64,000 bases of DNA, taken from assembly GCF_004103735.1 (NCBI RefSeq), contig NZ_CP035281.1:1302001-1366000 (forward strand), written 5' to 3'. The notes beneath the pieces are model-generated. The model worked only from the letters and a program-made list of their open reading frames with translations, searched no databases and had not been told where the DNA came from. The position numbers and the translations under genes are program-made. Positions 1-8,517 of the stretch are shown here, one piece after another; position 1 is the stretch's first letter, and each line of letters opens with the position of its first letter. This stretch comes from Aminipila luticellarii (GTDB lineage: Bacteria > Bacillota > Clostridia > Peptostreptococcales > Anaerovoracaceae).

Positions 1-300
1 TGTAAGAATTTAGACGCGTTTGAAAAAGTGGTACGGTATATGAAAGAGAGCGGCATTGGGTACGGTTCCATCAATCATCCGGTAGACCGGGATCCGGTGT
101 GCGGGTATACGGGCATTATTGACAACGAATGCCCTCTGTGCCACCGAAAAGAAGAGGACGGAGATACGGGATTTGAAAGAATACGAAGAATTACAGGCTA
201 TCTGGTAGGAACGGTAGACCGCTTTAATAACGCTAAGAGAGCGGAGGAAAAAGAAAGAGTGAAGCACGATGTGTCAGACGGAAAAATGGAAGCAGTCTAG
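1..300 (+). CDS. nrdD: Anaerobic ribonucleoside-triphosphate reductase, C-terminal part (cut by window start)
   Basis: This is the last 99 codons of the class III ribonucleotide reductase large subunit, which makes dNTPs without oxygen. The reading frame is open at base 1, so the gene begins outside the window. The visible part holds the zinc-site cysteines (VCGYTG, then CPLCH) and the glycyl-radical region near RITGYLVG followed by DRFNNAK, in the family order. nrdG overlaps its 3' end by 32 bp, which implies co-translation. Only the start and catalytic core are unseen. Confidence 0.93.
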   Translation, partial: CKNLDAFEKVVRYMKESGIGYGSINHPVDRDPVCGYTGIIDNECPLCHRKEEDGDTGFERIRRITGYLVGTVDRFNNAKRAEEKERVKHDVSDGKMEAV

Positions 301-796
301 TATTCGGATTGCAGGGATCGTCAGAGAGTCCATTGTGGATGGACCCGGCATCCGGTTTACCGTATTTTGTCAGGGCTGTCCCCATGGCTGCAAAGGCTGT
401 CATAACCCGGAGACCCACGACTTTAAGGGGGGATATGATTGCTCTATTGAAAAACTTCTGCATGAAATCGACAAAGATCCACTGCTTTCAGGAGTTACTT
501 TCAGCGGCGGAGAACCCATGTGCCAGCCGGAAGCCTTTTTAACGCTGGCTCGGGAGATTAAAAAAAGAGAGCTGAATATCGTTATATTCACCGGCTATAC
601 TTTAGAGGAATTGCAGTCTATGGCGGATGAAAATCCATCTATAGGGGAACTGCTTCTGTTTACGGACTATCTGATCGACGGCAGATTCGTACGGGAGGAA
701 AGAGATCTGACTCTGCAGTTCAGGGGAAGCGGCAATCAAAGATATATCGATATGAATTTGACCAGAGAGGCGGGGCATATCGTGTCAGCCCAATAA
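269..796 (+). CDS. nrdG: Anaerobic ribonucleotide reductase-activating protein
   Basis: A 175-residue radical SAM activase that generates the glycyl radical on NrdD using S-adenosylmethionine and a [4Fe-4S] cluster. The CX3CX2C cluster motif is visible as CPHGCKGC near residue 36, followed by the glycine-rich FSGGEP motif. Length is normal for NrdG. The ATG at 269 lies inside the nrdD 3' end, and the only nearby Shine-Dalgarno is weak (AAAGAGTG), so translational coupling to nrdD is likely. The tandem nrdDG order is standard in anaerobes. Confidence 0.95.
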   Translation: MCQTEKWKQSSIRIAGIVRESIVDGPGIRFTVFCQGCPHGCKGCHNPETHDFKGGYDCSIEKLLHEIDKDPLLSGVTFSGGEPMCQPEAFLTLAREIKKRELNIVIFTGYTLEELQSMADENPSIGELLLFTDYLIDGRFVREERDLTLQFRGSGNQRYIDMNLTREAGHIVSAQ

Positions 797-824
797 AATA
801 ATTTACGAAATTTGTAAAAAAGTA

Positions 825-854
825 TTGTACAGAACAGGTAACGTGTGCTATAAT
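825..854 (+). promoter_or_regulatory. Sigma-A promoter of rpmB
   Basis: -35 TTGTAC (825-830), an 18-bp spacer and a perfect -10 TATAAT (849-854). The predicted start near 861 sits just before a 6-bp hairpin (863-868 with 873-878) in the leader. Confidence 0.7.
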
Positions 855-929
855 AGCGTTTGTTCGAGTTTGCTCGAAGTATTGAAAAAATGCTTAATTG
901 CTTAAGATATTTAAAGGAGGTGCGGCAAG

Positions 930-1121
930 ATGTCAAGAAAGTGTGAAGTTTGTGGTAAGGGTCAGGTTTCTGGAAACAAGGTATCCCATTCTAACAGACA
1001 TTCAAGAAGAAAGTGGAATGCTAACATTCAGACAGTAAGAATTAATGACAACGGAACTGTCAGAAGAGCTAACGTATGCACAAGATGCATCCGATCAAAC
1101 AAAATAAACCGTGCCATCTAA
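930..1121 (+). CDS. rpmB: 50S ribosomal protein L28
   Basis: A 63-residue large-subunit ribosomal protein. It is the zinc-binding form, with CEVC at residues 5-8 and CTRC at 50-53, and the basic middle SNRHSRRKWNANIQ is typical of L28. A strong Shine-Dalgarno (AAAGGAGGTG, 913-922) fixes the ATG. It is a single-gene unit with its own promoter and a strong terminator. In many Firmicutes rpmB sits opposite the Asp23/DAK/recG block, and here Asp23 and recG follow downstream. Confidence 0.97.
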   Translation: MSRKCEVCGKGQVSGNKVSHSNRHSRRKWNANIQTVRINDNGTVRRANVCTRCIRSNKINRAI

Positions 1122-1137
1122 TCATGCGATATAAATT

Positions 1138-1163
1138 AGACCTGCTTGTGCAGGTCTTTTTTT
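1138..1163 (+). terminator. Rho-independent terminator of rpmB
   Basis: An 8-bp perfect stem (AGACCTGC / GCAGGTCT) with a TTGT loop, followed by a run of T. Confidence 0.92.
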
Positions 1164-1169
1164 ATCGCA

Positions 1170-1376
1170 TTATCTCAGCTGATAACCGCAATAGATCAAG
1201 AGCCCGCCAAGAAGCAATATCCAGGCTTTTATCGGAAGAAAAAAAGCACAGACGGATACAAGACCAAAAACGATCATAATAAAAGCCAGATTCTTAAAAT
1301 CGTTCCGCTTACATTTATTCGGTTTTGCAGGCCTATTGCAGCCATATTGCTTGTTTCCCATTCTGTTACACCCCAT
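1170..1376 (-). CDS. Small hypothetical membrane protein
   Basis: A minus-strand ORF of up to 68 residues in the 369-bp space between rpmB and the Asp23 gene. The N-terminal third is Cys/Asn/Lys-rich; the rest is two hydrophobic segments (about residues 30-45 and 50-63) joined by a short turn containing FFLPIKAW. That is the pattern of tiny 'helix-Pro-turn-helix' membrane proteins common in Clostridia. Upstream on the minus strand is TTGACA (1405-1410) and an A/T-rich -10 (1379-1386). The predicted start falls so close that the second ATG (1361), preceded by GGGGTG, may be the true start. I do not recognise a function. The overlapping plus-strand ORF lacks any membrane or domain pattern. Confidence 0.5.
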   Translation of the reverse strand: MGCNRMGNKQYGCNRPAKPNKCKRNDFKNLAFIMIVFGLVSVCAFFLPIKAWILLLGGLLIYCGYQLR

Positions 1377-1489
1377 ATAGTATATGCAGGAAAAAAGAAA
1401 ACCGTGTCAAGAAAATATCTCGGTTATTTGTTTTCATTGATATAGTAATGTGATAAAATATCAGTAAAAATTTACAGGGGGAATGAGAT

Positions 1490-1891
1490 TTGCTGTATAA
1501 AGAGGAAACTGAAAACGGAAGCATTACCATAGGAAAGGCTGTGATCGCCAAAATCGTGGCGGAAACAGTCTCTCAATTTCATGGGAAGGTGCTGATTTCC
1601 AATTACAAAAACAAGGCGGTAACTTTTGCGGCGAAGATTGGCGTAACGGAAGATATCAACAATATGGATATCACCATGGGAGAAAAAGGACTGGATATAA
1701 AGCTGTATATTGTAGTTAAATTTGGGACAAGTATCGGTTTGGTGACGAATCGGCTGATCAATGATATTCATGATAAGGTGTATGAATATACGTCCATAGA
1801 GCCCAACAGTGTGGCCGTTGTGGTGACTGGTATGATTTCAAAAAATATTGCCAAGAGAAATATTGAAGTCAGGAGAGGGAATGAAGGATGA
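1490..1891 (+). CDS. Asp23/Gls24 family envelope stress protein (YloU-like)
   Basis: 133 residues with the family pattern: N-terminal GSITIGKAVIAKIVAETVS, then a beta-rich core with DIKLYIVVKFGTSI and a C-terminal VAVVVTGM. These are small cytoplasmic, membrane-associated proteins of uncertain mechanism. The start is TTG with GGGGGA seven to eight bases upstream, because the nearby ATG is out of frame. Its stop overlaps the recG start (ATGA). In most Firmicutes yloU is followed by the DAK-type fatty-acid kinase gene fakA (yloV) and then recG; here fakA is missing. Confidence 0.88.
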   Translation: MLYKEETENGSITIGKAVIAKIVAETVSQFHGKVLISNYKNKAVTFAAKIGVTEDINNMDITMGEKGLDIKLYIVVKFGTSIGLVTNRLINDIHDKVYEYTSIEPNSVAVVVTGMISKNIAKRNIEVRRGNEG

Positions 1892-3927
1892 ATGTAAAGG
1901 ATCATGTTTCTTCTGTTAAAGGCATCGGGCCTAAAAAAGCAGAAGCTTTAAATCGAATGGGCATCCATACAATCCAAGACTTTTTGTATTTCTATCCCAG
2001 AGGGTATCAAGACAGAAGGCAGATCACGAAAATCGGAGAGCTGGAAAACGGCTCTCTTGCTTTAATTCAGGGAAAAATCAAATTAAAAGTCAAGGGTGGG
2101 TATGGGAAAAAACAGACCTTGAAGCTGCTGGTGTCCGATGACAGCGGCAGTGCGGAGATTGTATTTTTTAATGCTCGGTTCCTGATTCATAAATTTGAGA
2201 TCGAAGAGGAATTTACTTTTTATGGCAGAGTAGCTATAGAATACGGAAAAACGAAAATGATTCATCCGGAATTTTTAAAAAAGGATGAAAAGGATGGGCG
2301 TGGAATTATCCCCATCTATCCATTGACTGCCGGCGTCTCTCAGTCTGATATGTATAAATGGCAAAACCTAGCCAATGGTCTGCTGAGCGATTTACAGGAA
2401 TATTTGACAGAAGATATCGTTCAGCGAAATAAATTGTGCGATTTACAGTATGCGCTGGACAATATTCATTTTCCACCGGATAAAAACCATCTAAAGGCAG
2501 CAAAATATAGATTGGTGTTTGATGAATTGCTTTTTTTACAAATCGGGCTGCAATCTGTTAAAAATAGGATAACTGCAAAAGAAAAAGGAACTGCTTTTCA
2601 TTCGGATGTAAAGATGGAAGAGTTTGTCACAGGGTTATCCTATTCACTGACCGGGGCGCAGAAAAAAGTTCTTGCTGAAATCAACGGGGATATGGAATCT
2701 GATAAGGTCATGAATCGGCTGGTGCAGGGTGATGTGGGATCCGGAAAAACGGTGGTCGCAGAAGCCGCCCTGTATAAGGCGGTAAAAAGTGGATTTCAGG
2801 GAGTTTTAATGGCACCGACGGAATTACTTGCCAGACAACATTTTGAAAGCCTTAGAGAGGAATTTGGCGGCTATGGCATAGAGGTGGGATTCCTTTCGGG
2901 GAGTATGTCTGCTAAAAATAAGAAAGAAACGCTGGAACGGCTGGCGAATGGAAATATTCAGGTCCTGGTGGGGACGCACGCACTCATTCAGCCCTCTGTC
3001 CTGTTTAAAAATTTAGGTCTTGTCATAACGGACGAACAGCATCGATTTGGCGTAAATCAGCGAAATTTATTGACGGAAAAGGGGAAAAATCCAGATGTAT
3101 TAGTGATGACAGCCACTCCCATACCGCGAACACTGGCCGTTATTCTTTACGGGGATTTAGATATATCTGTCATAGATGAGCTTCCTCCGGGAAGGCAAAA
3201 AATTATTACGAACGCATTTAAGAAGGAAAAACGGGAGCAGGCTTATTCCTTTGTAAGACAGCAGATCCGGCAGGGAAGGCAGGCGTATGTAGTAGCACCG
3301 TTGATTGAGGAATCGGAGACCCTTGAAAATGTCATATCTGCAGAAGAGCTTTACAGGCAGTTAAGAAAAAGTTTTCCGGAGGTGAGGACGGCTCTTCTTC
3401 ATGGAGAAATGAAACAGGCGGAGAAGGATGCCGTTATGGAAAAATTTTATACCGGGGAAATCGAGATGCTGGTTTCAACGGTTGTGATTGAAGTGGGCAT
3501 TAATGTTCCCAATGCGACGATCATGGTGATAGAAAATGCAGAACGGTTTGGATTGGCTCAGCTGCATCAGCTCCGAGGACGAGTGGGAAGAGGAAAAGAT
3601 CAGTCTTATTGTCTTTTGATCTCGGGAAGCGAATCTTCCGTATCGAAAGAACGAATAGAGATCATGGTTTCCACATCGGATGGGTTCGTGATTGCAGAAA
3701 AGGATTTGAAGCTCCGCGGCCCCGGTGAATTTTTCGGACTCAGACAGCATGGACTTCCCGACTTAAAGCTGGCAGATCTGGGCCGTCATATGGGTATTCT
3801 GAATCAGACAAAGGAAGAAGCAAAAAAAATTTTAGAGAGAGATCCCAAGCTTTTATCTGTTGAAATGGCGGGAATTAAGCAAAAAACTATAGAGCTGTTC
3901 GGCGAAAATGCAGTTTTAAGTATTTAA
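1888..3927 (+). CDS. recG: ATP-dependent DNA helicase RecG
   Basis: 679 residues, the usual size. The N-terminal wedge/OB domain is followed by the superfamily 2 motor: Walker A GDVGSGKT near residue 281, a DEQH box, motif III TATPIPRTL and motif VI QLRGRVGRG. RecG remodels stalled replication forks and branch-migrates Holliday junctions. It is translationally coupled to the Asp23 gene by an ATGA overlap. No terminator is evident before the SASP gene. Confidence 0.98.
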   Translation: MNVKDHVSSVKGIGPKKAEALNRMGIHTIQDFLYFYPRGYQDRRQITKIGELENGSLALIQGKIKLKVKGGYGKKQTLKLLVSDDSGSAEIVFFNARFLIHKFEIEEEFTFYGRVAIEYGKTKMIHPEFLKKDEKDGRGIIPIYPLTAGVSQSDMYKWQNLANGLLSDLQEYLTEDIVQRNKLCDLQYALDNIHFPPDKNHLKAAKYRLVFDELLFLQIGLQSVKNRITAKEKGTAFHSDVKMEEFVTGLSYSLTGAQKKVLAEINGDMESDKVMNRLVQGDVGSGKTVVAEAALYKAVKSGFQGVLMAPTELLARQHFESLREEFGGYGIEVGFLSGSMSAKNKKETLERLANGNIQVLVGTHALIQPSVLFKNLGLVITDEQHRFGVNQRNLLTEKGKNPDVLVMTATPIPRTLAVILYGDLDISVIDELPPGRQKIITNAFKKEKREQAYSFVRQQIRQGRQAYVVAPLIEESETLENVISAEELYRQLRKSFPEVRTALLHGEMKQAEKDAVMEKFYTGEIEMLVSTVVIEVGINVPNATIMVIENAERFGLAQLHQLRGRVGRGKDQSYCLLISGSESSVSKERIEIMVSTSDGFVIAEKDLKLRGPGEFFGLRQHGLPDLKLADLGRHMGILNQTKEEAKKILERDPKLLSVEMAGIKQKTIELFGENAVLSI

Positions 3928-4102
3928 TCCAAATGCAACCATGATATGAAATTATTACATCGAATATAAAAACCTCCTCGGGTTAAATTAATAACGTAAA
4001 CAGCAGATGGATCATTGAAAAGGTTTTTCAAGAAAGACATCTGGCTGTAAATTTTCAAACGGCAAGGTGAAACATTCACAAAGCCGAGATGGAGGTAAAA
4101 AA

Positions 4103-4303
4103 ATGACATTACAGGACAAGATGAATAAGAGTTATAAGCCAGCATTAAAGAACATGAAGACAGAAGTTGCTTCTGAACTGGGAATGGCTAACTATGACAG
4201 CATGGATAAGGGTAACCTTACAGCAAGACAGAACGGCTATGTAGGCGGATATATGACAAAGAAGCTGGTTGACATGGCTGAACAGCAGTTATCAGGAAAA
4301 TAA
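4103..4303 (+). CDS. Alpha/beta-type small acid-soluble spore protein
   Basis: 66 residues. SASPs coat and protect DNA in the dormant spore. The family signature is clear: TEVASELG contains the GPR protease cleavage context, and GNLTARQNGYVGGYMTKKLV is the DNA-binding C-terminal block. The start at 4103 is chosen for the Shine-Dalgarno GGAGGT directly upstream; an in-frame ATG at 4067 has none. Expression in the forespore under sigma-G is expected from the family, but I could not identify the promoter with confidence. A long terminator follows. Confidence 0.96.
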   Translation: MTLQDKMNKSYKPALKNMKTEVASELGMANYDSMDKGNLTARQNGYVGGYMTKKLVDMAEQQLSGK

Positions 4304-4340
4304 CTGTAAAACAACATTTCATTTAATAACATTTTGTTAG

Positions 4341-4386
4341 AAACGGAAAATATCTACTGAATATACAGTAGATATTTTCTGTTTTT
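4341..4386 (+). terminator. Long terminator hairpin after the SASP gene
   Basis: A 19-bp stem (4341-4359 with 4366-4384) with a single G-U pair and a 6-nt loop, ending in T residues. Strong, long stems suit a very abundant spore transcript. Confidence 0.88.
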
Positions 4387-4462
4387 GATGATAAAATAAT
4401 GAGTTGTAGGTAGAAATCAAAGAACCTACAGGAAGAATTTTAAAACGAGCGAGGATAGATGT

Positions 4463-4999
4463 TTGCGGATAATAGCAGGTGATTTAAAGGGCAGAAGGCT
4501 GGCAAGCCCAAAAGATGAAAGAGTAAGGCCCACATCAGATAAAGTAAAGGAAGCAGTTTTCAGTATGATTTTCGATTCCTGTTATGACAAAACAGTGATC
4601 GATTTATTTGCAGGTACGGGAAATCTGGGAATCGAAGCGATCAGCCGTGGTGCCAGACATTGCTATTTTGGAGATAAGTCGAAGGAGAGCTTGGCTTTGA
4701 TCAGAGAAAATGTGAATGCCTGCGGAGTTCAGGATAAATCCACCATTATCGCGGGTGATTATGAACTGGTACTCAAGCGTGTTCCTCAGAAGGCACAAGT
4801 TATTTTTTTAGATCCGCCGTATAGGGATGGACTGATGATTTCCTGCATGGAATTAATACGGGATTTGGACCTTCTGGCAGAAGGCGGTTACATCGTTGCG
4901 GAACATAGCTTTTTAGAAAAATTACCGGAGAACATTGGCTCATATCAGAGGATAAAGGAAAAAAGGTATGGCAAAATAGCAGTTTCAATTTATGGATAA
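4463..4999 (+). CDS. rsmD: 16S rRNA (guanine(966)-N(2))-methyltransferase
   Basis: 178 residues. Starts with MRIIAGDLKGRRL, contains the SAM-binding FAGTGNLGIEA loop and the catalytic DPPY motif (FLDPPYRDG), the standard RsmD order. It methylates G966 of 16S rRNA. Start is TTG with GAGGAT six bases upstream; the preceding ATG is out of frame. It lies directly upstream of coaD, an arrangement shared by many Firmicutes. Confidence 0.96.
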   Translation: MRIIAGDLKGRRLASPKDERVRPTSDKVKEAVFSMIFDSCYDKTVIDLFAGTGNLGIEAISRGARHCYFGDKSKESLALIRENVNACGVQDKSTIIAGDYELVLKRVPQKAQVIFLDPPYRDGLMISCMELIRDLDLLAEGGYIVAEHSFLEKLPENIGSYQRIKEKRYGKIAVSIYG

Positions 5000-5042
5000 A
5001 TATGCTACAATGTTTGGTAACAAAAATGTTAGGGGCACATGG

Positions 5043-5525
5043 ATGAAACAAAAGGCATTATATGCAGGATCTTTTGATCCGATTACAAATGGACATTTAG
5101 ATTTAATAAACAGAGCGTCAAAGCTTTATGATAGTTTGGTAGTGGGAGTTATAGCCAATCCTTCTAAGAATCCGCTGTTCAGTGCGGAGGAACGGAAGAT
5201 GCTCATCCGAGAAGCGACTTCACACCTTAAGAATGTGGAGATAGATGATTTTACAGGACTGCTTGCTTCCTATGTAAATGAACAGCAGTTTGATGTAGTG
5301 GTAAGAGGACTTCGGGCAGCCTCAGATTTTGAATCGGAGATACAGATGGCTCAAATGAATGCAAGACTGTATAATGAGAATGTGGAAACAGTTTTTCTGA
5401 TGACCAGTCCGGAATTTTCCTTTTTAAGTTCAAGTATGGTCAAGGAAGTCTTTATGCTTCACGGAGAAATTGAAGGTTTAGTTCCTGATGTAGTATTGAG
5501 CTACATGATAGAAAAGTATAAATAA
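5043..5525 (+). CDS. coaD: Phosphopantetheine adenylyltransferase
   Basis: 160 residues, normal length. It transfers AMP to 4'-phosphopantetheine in coenzyme A synthesis. The nucleotidyltransferase signature GSFDPITNGHLD is near the N-terminus, with ISSSMVKE-like SFLSSSMVKEV near the C-terminus. The longer in-frame start at 4992 would overlap rsmD; the ATG at 5043 is preferred because AGGGG (5031-5035) lies seven bases upstream and the protein then begins as in the family. Confidence 0.97.
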   Translation: MKQKALYAGSFDPITNGHLDLINRASKLYDSLVVGVIANPSKNPLFSAEERKMLIREATSHLKNVEIDDFTGLLASYVNEQQFDVVVRGLRAASDFESEIQMAQMNARLYNENVETVFLMTSPEFSFLSSSMVKEVFMLHGEIEGLVPDVVLSYMIEKYK

Positions 5526-5564
5526 TGTACTTTACAAGAGAAAAACACACAGGAGGATATTTCA

Positions 5565-6095
5565 ATGAAAGTATTGGAATTATTAGATGAGATAGAAGAG
5601 ATTGTTGATACGAGCACAAGCTTTCCATTAACGGGGAAAATCATGGTGGATGCGGAAGAAATTTTAGAAATCGTGAAAGAAATTCGAGTAGAACTTCCTG
5701 ATGAAATTCAACAGGCGCAGTGGATCAAGGATGAACGCCAGAGAATTCTTGAAGAAGCCAAAAAAGAATATGAGACCGTTATTAATGATGCCAAAAGACA
5801 GGCAGAGGTTCTCACGGAAAATGATGATATTGTAGTAAAATCCAAGATGAGAGCGGATGAGATCATGCGCATTGCCGAAGAAAACTGCAAACAGCTTAAA
5901 TTGAATACCTTTGATTACATAGACAGTATTTTATTTAATTTTCAGGACAAAATGGAGCAGTTGAACGCAACTCATTTTGCGGACATGTTCAATCAAATGG
6001 AAACCACCTTCCAAAATGTCAATGCAACTCTTGCCTCCAACCGAAATGAAATAAAGGATTTGGCCTATAAAACTCAGCTGGATAAGGAAGAGTAA
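5565..6095 (+). CDS. ATPase-like coiled-coil protein (conserved downstream of coaD)
   Basis: 176 residues, soluble, rich in Glu/Lys and predicted to be a long helix resembling ATP-synthase b-type coiled coils (residues about 45-115, for example RQRILEEAKKEYETVINDAKRQAEVL). No nucleotide-binding motif is visible despite the 'ATPase' name such proteins usually receive. Good Shine-Dalgarno (AGGAGG) before the ATG. In Clostridia a protein of this type commonly sits between coaD and ylbJ, as here. Its role is unknown; a scaffold or envelope-associated function would fit. Confidence 0.8.
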   Translation: MKVLELLDEIEEIVDTSTSFPLTGKIMVDAEEILEIVKEIRVELPDEIQQAQWIKDERQRILEEAKKEYETVINDAKRQAEVLTENDDIVVKSKMRADEIMRIAEENCKQLKLNTFDYIDSILFNFQDKMEQLNATHFADMFNQMETTFQNVNATLASNRNEIKDLAYKTQLDKEE

Positions 6096-6114
6096 AACGA
6101 TTATATGAGCGTAT

Positions 6115-6153
6115 AATATCCATGGTAAATTCATATTATTTATCATGGATATT
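6115..6153 (+). repeat. 16-bp inverted repeat enclosing the ylbJ start codon
   Basis: Left arm 6115-6130 and right arm 6138-6153 match at 15 of 16 positions, and the sixteenth is a G-U pair. The ylbJ ATG (6145) is inside the right arm. No T-run follows, so it is a poor terminator. Confidence 0.7.
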
Positions 6154-7119
6154 ATTAATTGGGCTGTAAAAGCATTAAAATTAAAATTCAGATATATCAT
6201 AGCTGTATTTTCAGCTGGGGCTGCGTGTCTGGTCATGGTCATTTTCCCTGAAGTCACTTTACTTTCGGCACAAAAGGGAATCGCCATATGGGCGAACAAT
6301 ATTTTACCTGCCATGCTGCCGTTTTTTATTTGTGCTAATTTCATGAACGGGATCGGTGTGACCCGATATTTGAATCCCTCTTGCTTTGCCTTTTCGCTGA
6401 GCGTTTTATCAGGTTATCCCATGGGTGCGAAGATCATCGGAGATATGGGAAGGAGCGGGTATATACCAAGTGTGGAGTGCCGCAGGCTGATCAGCTTTTG
6501 CAGTACTTCCGGCCCTGCTTTTATAGTGGGTGCAGTGGGGGCTTCTATGATTGGAAGCAATACCAGCGGGAGTATCATCGCCATCGCTCATTTTGGCGGA
6601 GCCCTGCTGAACGGGCTTTTATTTTCCATGCTGGCAGATGTGTTCAGCAAGGACTATAGAACCTATAAATCAAAGAAATCTAAAAAAAGGCAGACTGTGG
6701 TGAAGACAGATTTCAACAATAATTATCTGGAGGCCTTTACCAATTCTATTATTACGTCTCTTAAATCTTTGGGAATTATTTTGGCTTATATCGTCATGTT
6801 CATGATGATAACGGATATGATTCAATTATTGGGGCTTTTGAAGGGAATAACCCATGTATACTATGTGGGAATGATTAAGGGGATTTTTGAAATGACTGTA
6901 GGGTGTTCCTCCATCAGCGGTACGATGGCCATTCCTCTGGCCTATAAAACCATTGGATGCAGTATTCTGATCTCTTTTGGGGGACTGTCCATCATAGGAC
7001 AGTCCATGAGCATGCTGCAGGGAACAAAGGTCAGCTTTTCCTACTTACTGCTGGTGAAGATCTTCCACAGCATTTTTGCAGGGATTCTTGCACTGATATT
7101 GACGGAGCTTTTATTATAA
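6145..7119 (+). CDS. ylbJ: Sporulation integral membrane protein YlbJ
   Basis: 324 residues with about eight hydrophobic segments and two nucleoside-recognition (gate) domains, including LSGYPMGAKI and SFCSTSGPAFIVG, both typical of YlbJ. In Bacillus ylbJ is made in the mother cell under sigma-E and is needed for spore cortex formation. The ATG at 6145 is the only upstream start in frame; it has no Shine-Dalgarno and sits within a 16-bp inverted repeat. Its stop is 8 bp from the convergent tmcAL stop. Confidence 0.93.
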   Translation: MDIINWAVKALKLKFRYIIAVFSAGAACLVMVIFPEVTLLSAQKGIAIWANNILPAMLPFFICANFMNGIGVTRYLNPSCFAFSLSVLSGYPMGAKIIGDMGRSGYIPSVECRRLISFCSTSGPAFIVGAVGASMIGSNTSGSIIAIAHFGGALLNGLLFSMLADVFSKDYRTYKSKKSKKRQTVVKTDFNNNYLEAFTNSIITSLKSLGIILAYIVMFMMITDMIQLLGLLKGITHVYYVGMIKGIFEMTVGCSSISGTMAIPLAYKTIGCSILISFGGLSIIGQSMSMLQGTKVSFSYLLLVKIFHSIFAGILALILTELLL

Positions 7120-7127
7120 ACGGATGT

Positions 7128-8360
7128 TTATAGCTGCATATAAGGCTTATAGAGTCGATCAGAATGTTCATAAATATTCTGATTGGATAAAAGATTGTAA
7201 AAATCAGAGGCAATCAAATCATAACTTAGTAATAATTGGCAATGATTCAGAGCGTCGGCCTGTTTATTTATATTGGTAATCAATGGGAGTGTAGCTTTTT
7301 CCTCCTGTTTTAGGAGCTTAAGCAAATGGGCTCCTTTTTTATTGAAACCTAAAATATGGGCGTAGTATTGCTGCGTTTCCACGATCGTGTTAAAATCGGA
7401 TTTTGTCAGGCCTATTAGAATGTGGGTCAGTAATCGGCTGATTCTGGTGGAGGTATAACGTTTGGATTTTAGGGAATTTTTCAGGTCACCCAGCGTGTCT
7501 GAAATTCGTATAGATGCTTTCAGTTTATTTTCAAGACCTTCCGTCACAGAAAAAATTTCTTTCAGACAGGAATTTTTTTCCGTTAATATTTTAGATGCTG
7601 CCAGCTTGAAATAAAGCTCTTCTGAATCCGAGGAAGGGGCTTTCGGCAACTCTTTTTGAAGTATGGCCAAGACTTCCGCAGGCACAGCGCTTTCCAGAAG
7701 CTGAGTATTCCAATCATTGGAATGCAGGGCTTTTCGTATGGCCGAGGCAGACGCGATGTTTCCCCGAAGTTCCTGGTCGTGATAATTGGAAGCATATCGT
7801 TTTACTGTAACGGGAATTATGTCACTATGTGTCAAATAAAGCTGCTTTAAGTATTCGATCGCCAGAATGTTGTTTGGCTGAAGCATATTTTCAGAGGCTT
7901 CTTCACCAAGACATTCTTTGACTGCTTCGGATCGAGCCTTGGGATAGGAGAAACCTTTGGATAAATTGGACTTGAGCTGATCTTTAAATTCTTCGGTTTC
8001 ATGGGAAAGAAAGCAGGCCACTTCTTTTAAACGTTCCAGATCGCCGGATTCACTGCCAAAGGAAAGGTGGGTGACGCAGCGGAGCCTGTTTAATATTTCA
8101 ATGGCACCTTTTGCAAAATATTCCGCATTGTTGCAGGCAAAAGCAAAGGGTAGCTCAATGACCAGGTCAATCCCGCACCGAACGGCCATTTCCGCTCTGG
8201 CCCATTTGGAAAGAACAGCGGCTTCGCCCCGCTGTGTAAAATTGCCGCTGATTATGGCAACGACAAAATCGGCCTCCGTCATAGCAGCCGATTGGTTCAG
8301 CTGATATAGATGGCCGTTATGAAATGGATTGTATTCTGCTATGATTCCTAAAACTTTCAT
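7128..8360 (-). CDS. tmcAL: tRNA(Met) cytidine acetate ligase (YlbM family)
   Basis: 410 residues. N-terminal nucleotidyltransferase-like domain with GIIAEYNPFHNGHLYQ and ISGNFTQRGE, followed by the helical tail seen in TmcAL. The enzyme uses acetate and ATP, via acetyl-AMP, to form N4-acetylcytidine at the wobble base of elongator tRNA-Met. It is divergent from ackA across 260 bp, placing an acetate-consuming tRNA enzyme beside acetate kinase. It converges on ylbJ. Confidence 0.95.
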   Translation of the reverse strand: MKVLGIIAEYNPFHNGHLYQLNQSAAMTEADFVVAIISGNFTQRGEAAVLSKWARAEMAVRCGIDLVIELPFAFACNNAEYFAKGAIEILNRLRCVTHLSFGSESGDLERLKEVACFLSHETEEFKDQLKSNLSKGFSYPKARSEAVKECLGEEASENMLQPNNILAIEYLKQLYLTHSDIIPVTVKRYASNYHDQELRGNIASASAIRKALHSNDWNTQLLESAVPAEVLAILQKELPKAPSSDSEELYFKLAASKILTEKNSCLKEIFSVTEGLENKLKASIRISDTLGDLKNSLKSKRYTSTRISRLLTHILIGLTKSDFNTIVETQQYYAHILGFNKKGAHLLKLLKQEEKATLPLITNINKQADALNHCQLLLSYDLIASDFYNLLSNQNIYEHSDRLYKPYMQL

Positions 8361-8489
8361 AATGATATCCTATCACATCTGCGTGTAATTATAAATAAAT
8401 TTCATTTGAGAAAGTTCATTTTAGGCAATACTATAATAAAAGCCTATTGTAGTATTATGTATATATATTGCAAAAACTGTTGAACATAC

Positions 8490-8517
8490 TTGAAAAAACA
8501 TGGAAATGAAGTATAAT
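8490..8517 (+). promoter_or_regulatory. Sigma-A promoter of ackA
   Basis: -35 TTGAAA (8490-8495), 16-bp spacer, perfect -10 TATAAT (8512-8517). The leader that follows is about 95 nt and includes short GC-rich inverted repeats around 8535-8560. Confidence 0.65.

Noticed and set aside
1146-1445. Plus-strand ORFs between rpmB and the Asp23 gene
   Set aside because: They begin inside the rpmB terminator and show no protein-like pattern; the minus-strand two-helix ORF is more convincing.
8481-8492. LexA-like box upstream of ackA (GAACATACTTGA)
   Set aside because: Only the first half-site matches; five of eight positions is expected by chance in A/T-rich DNA.
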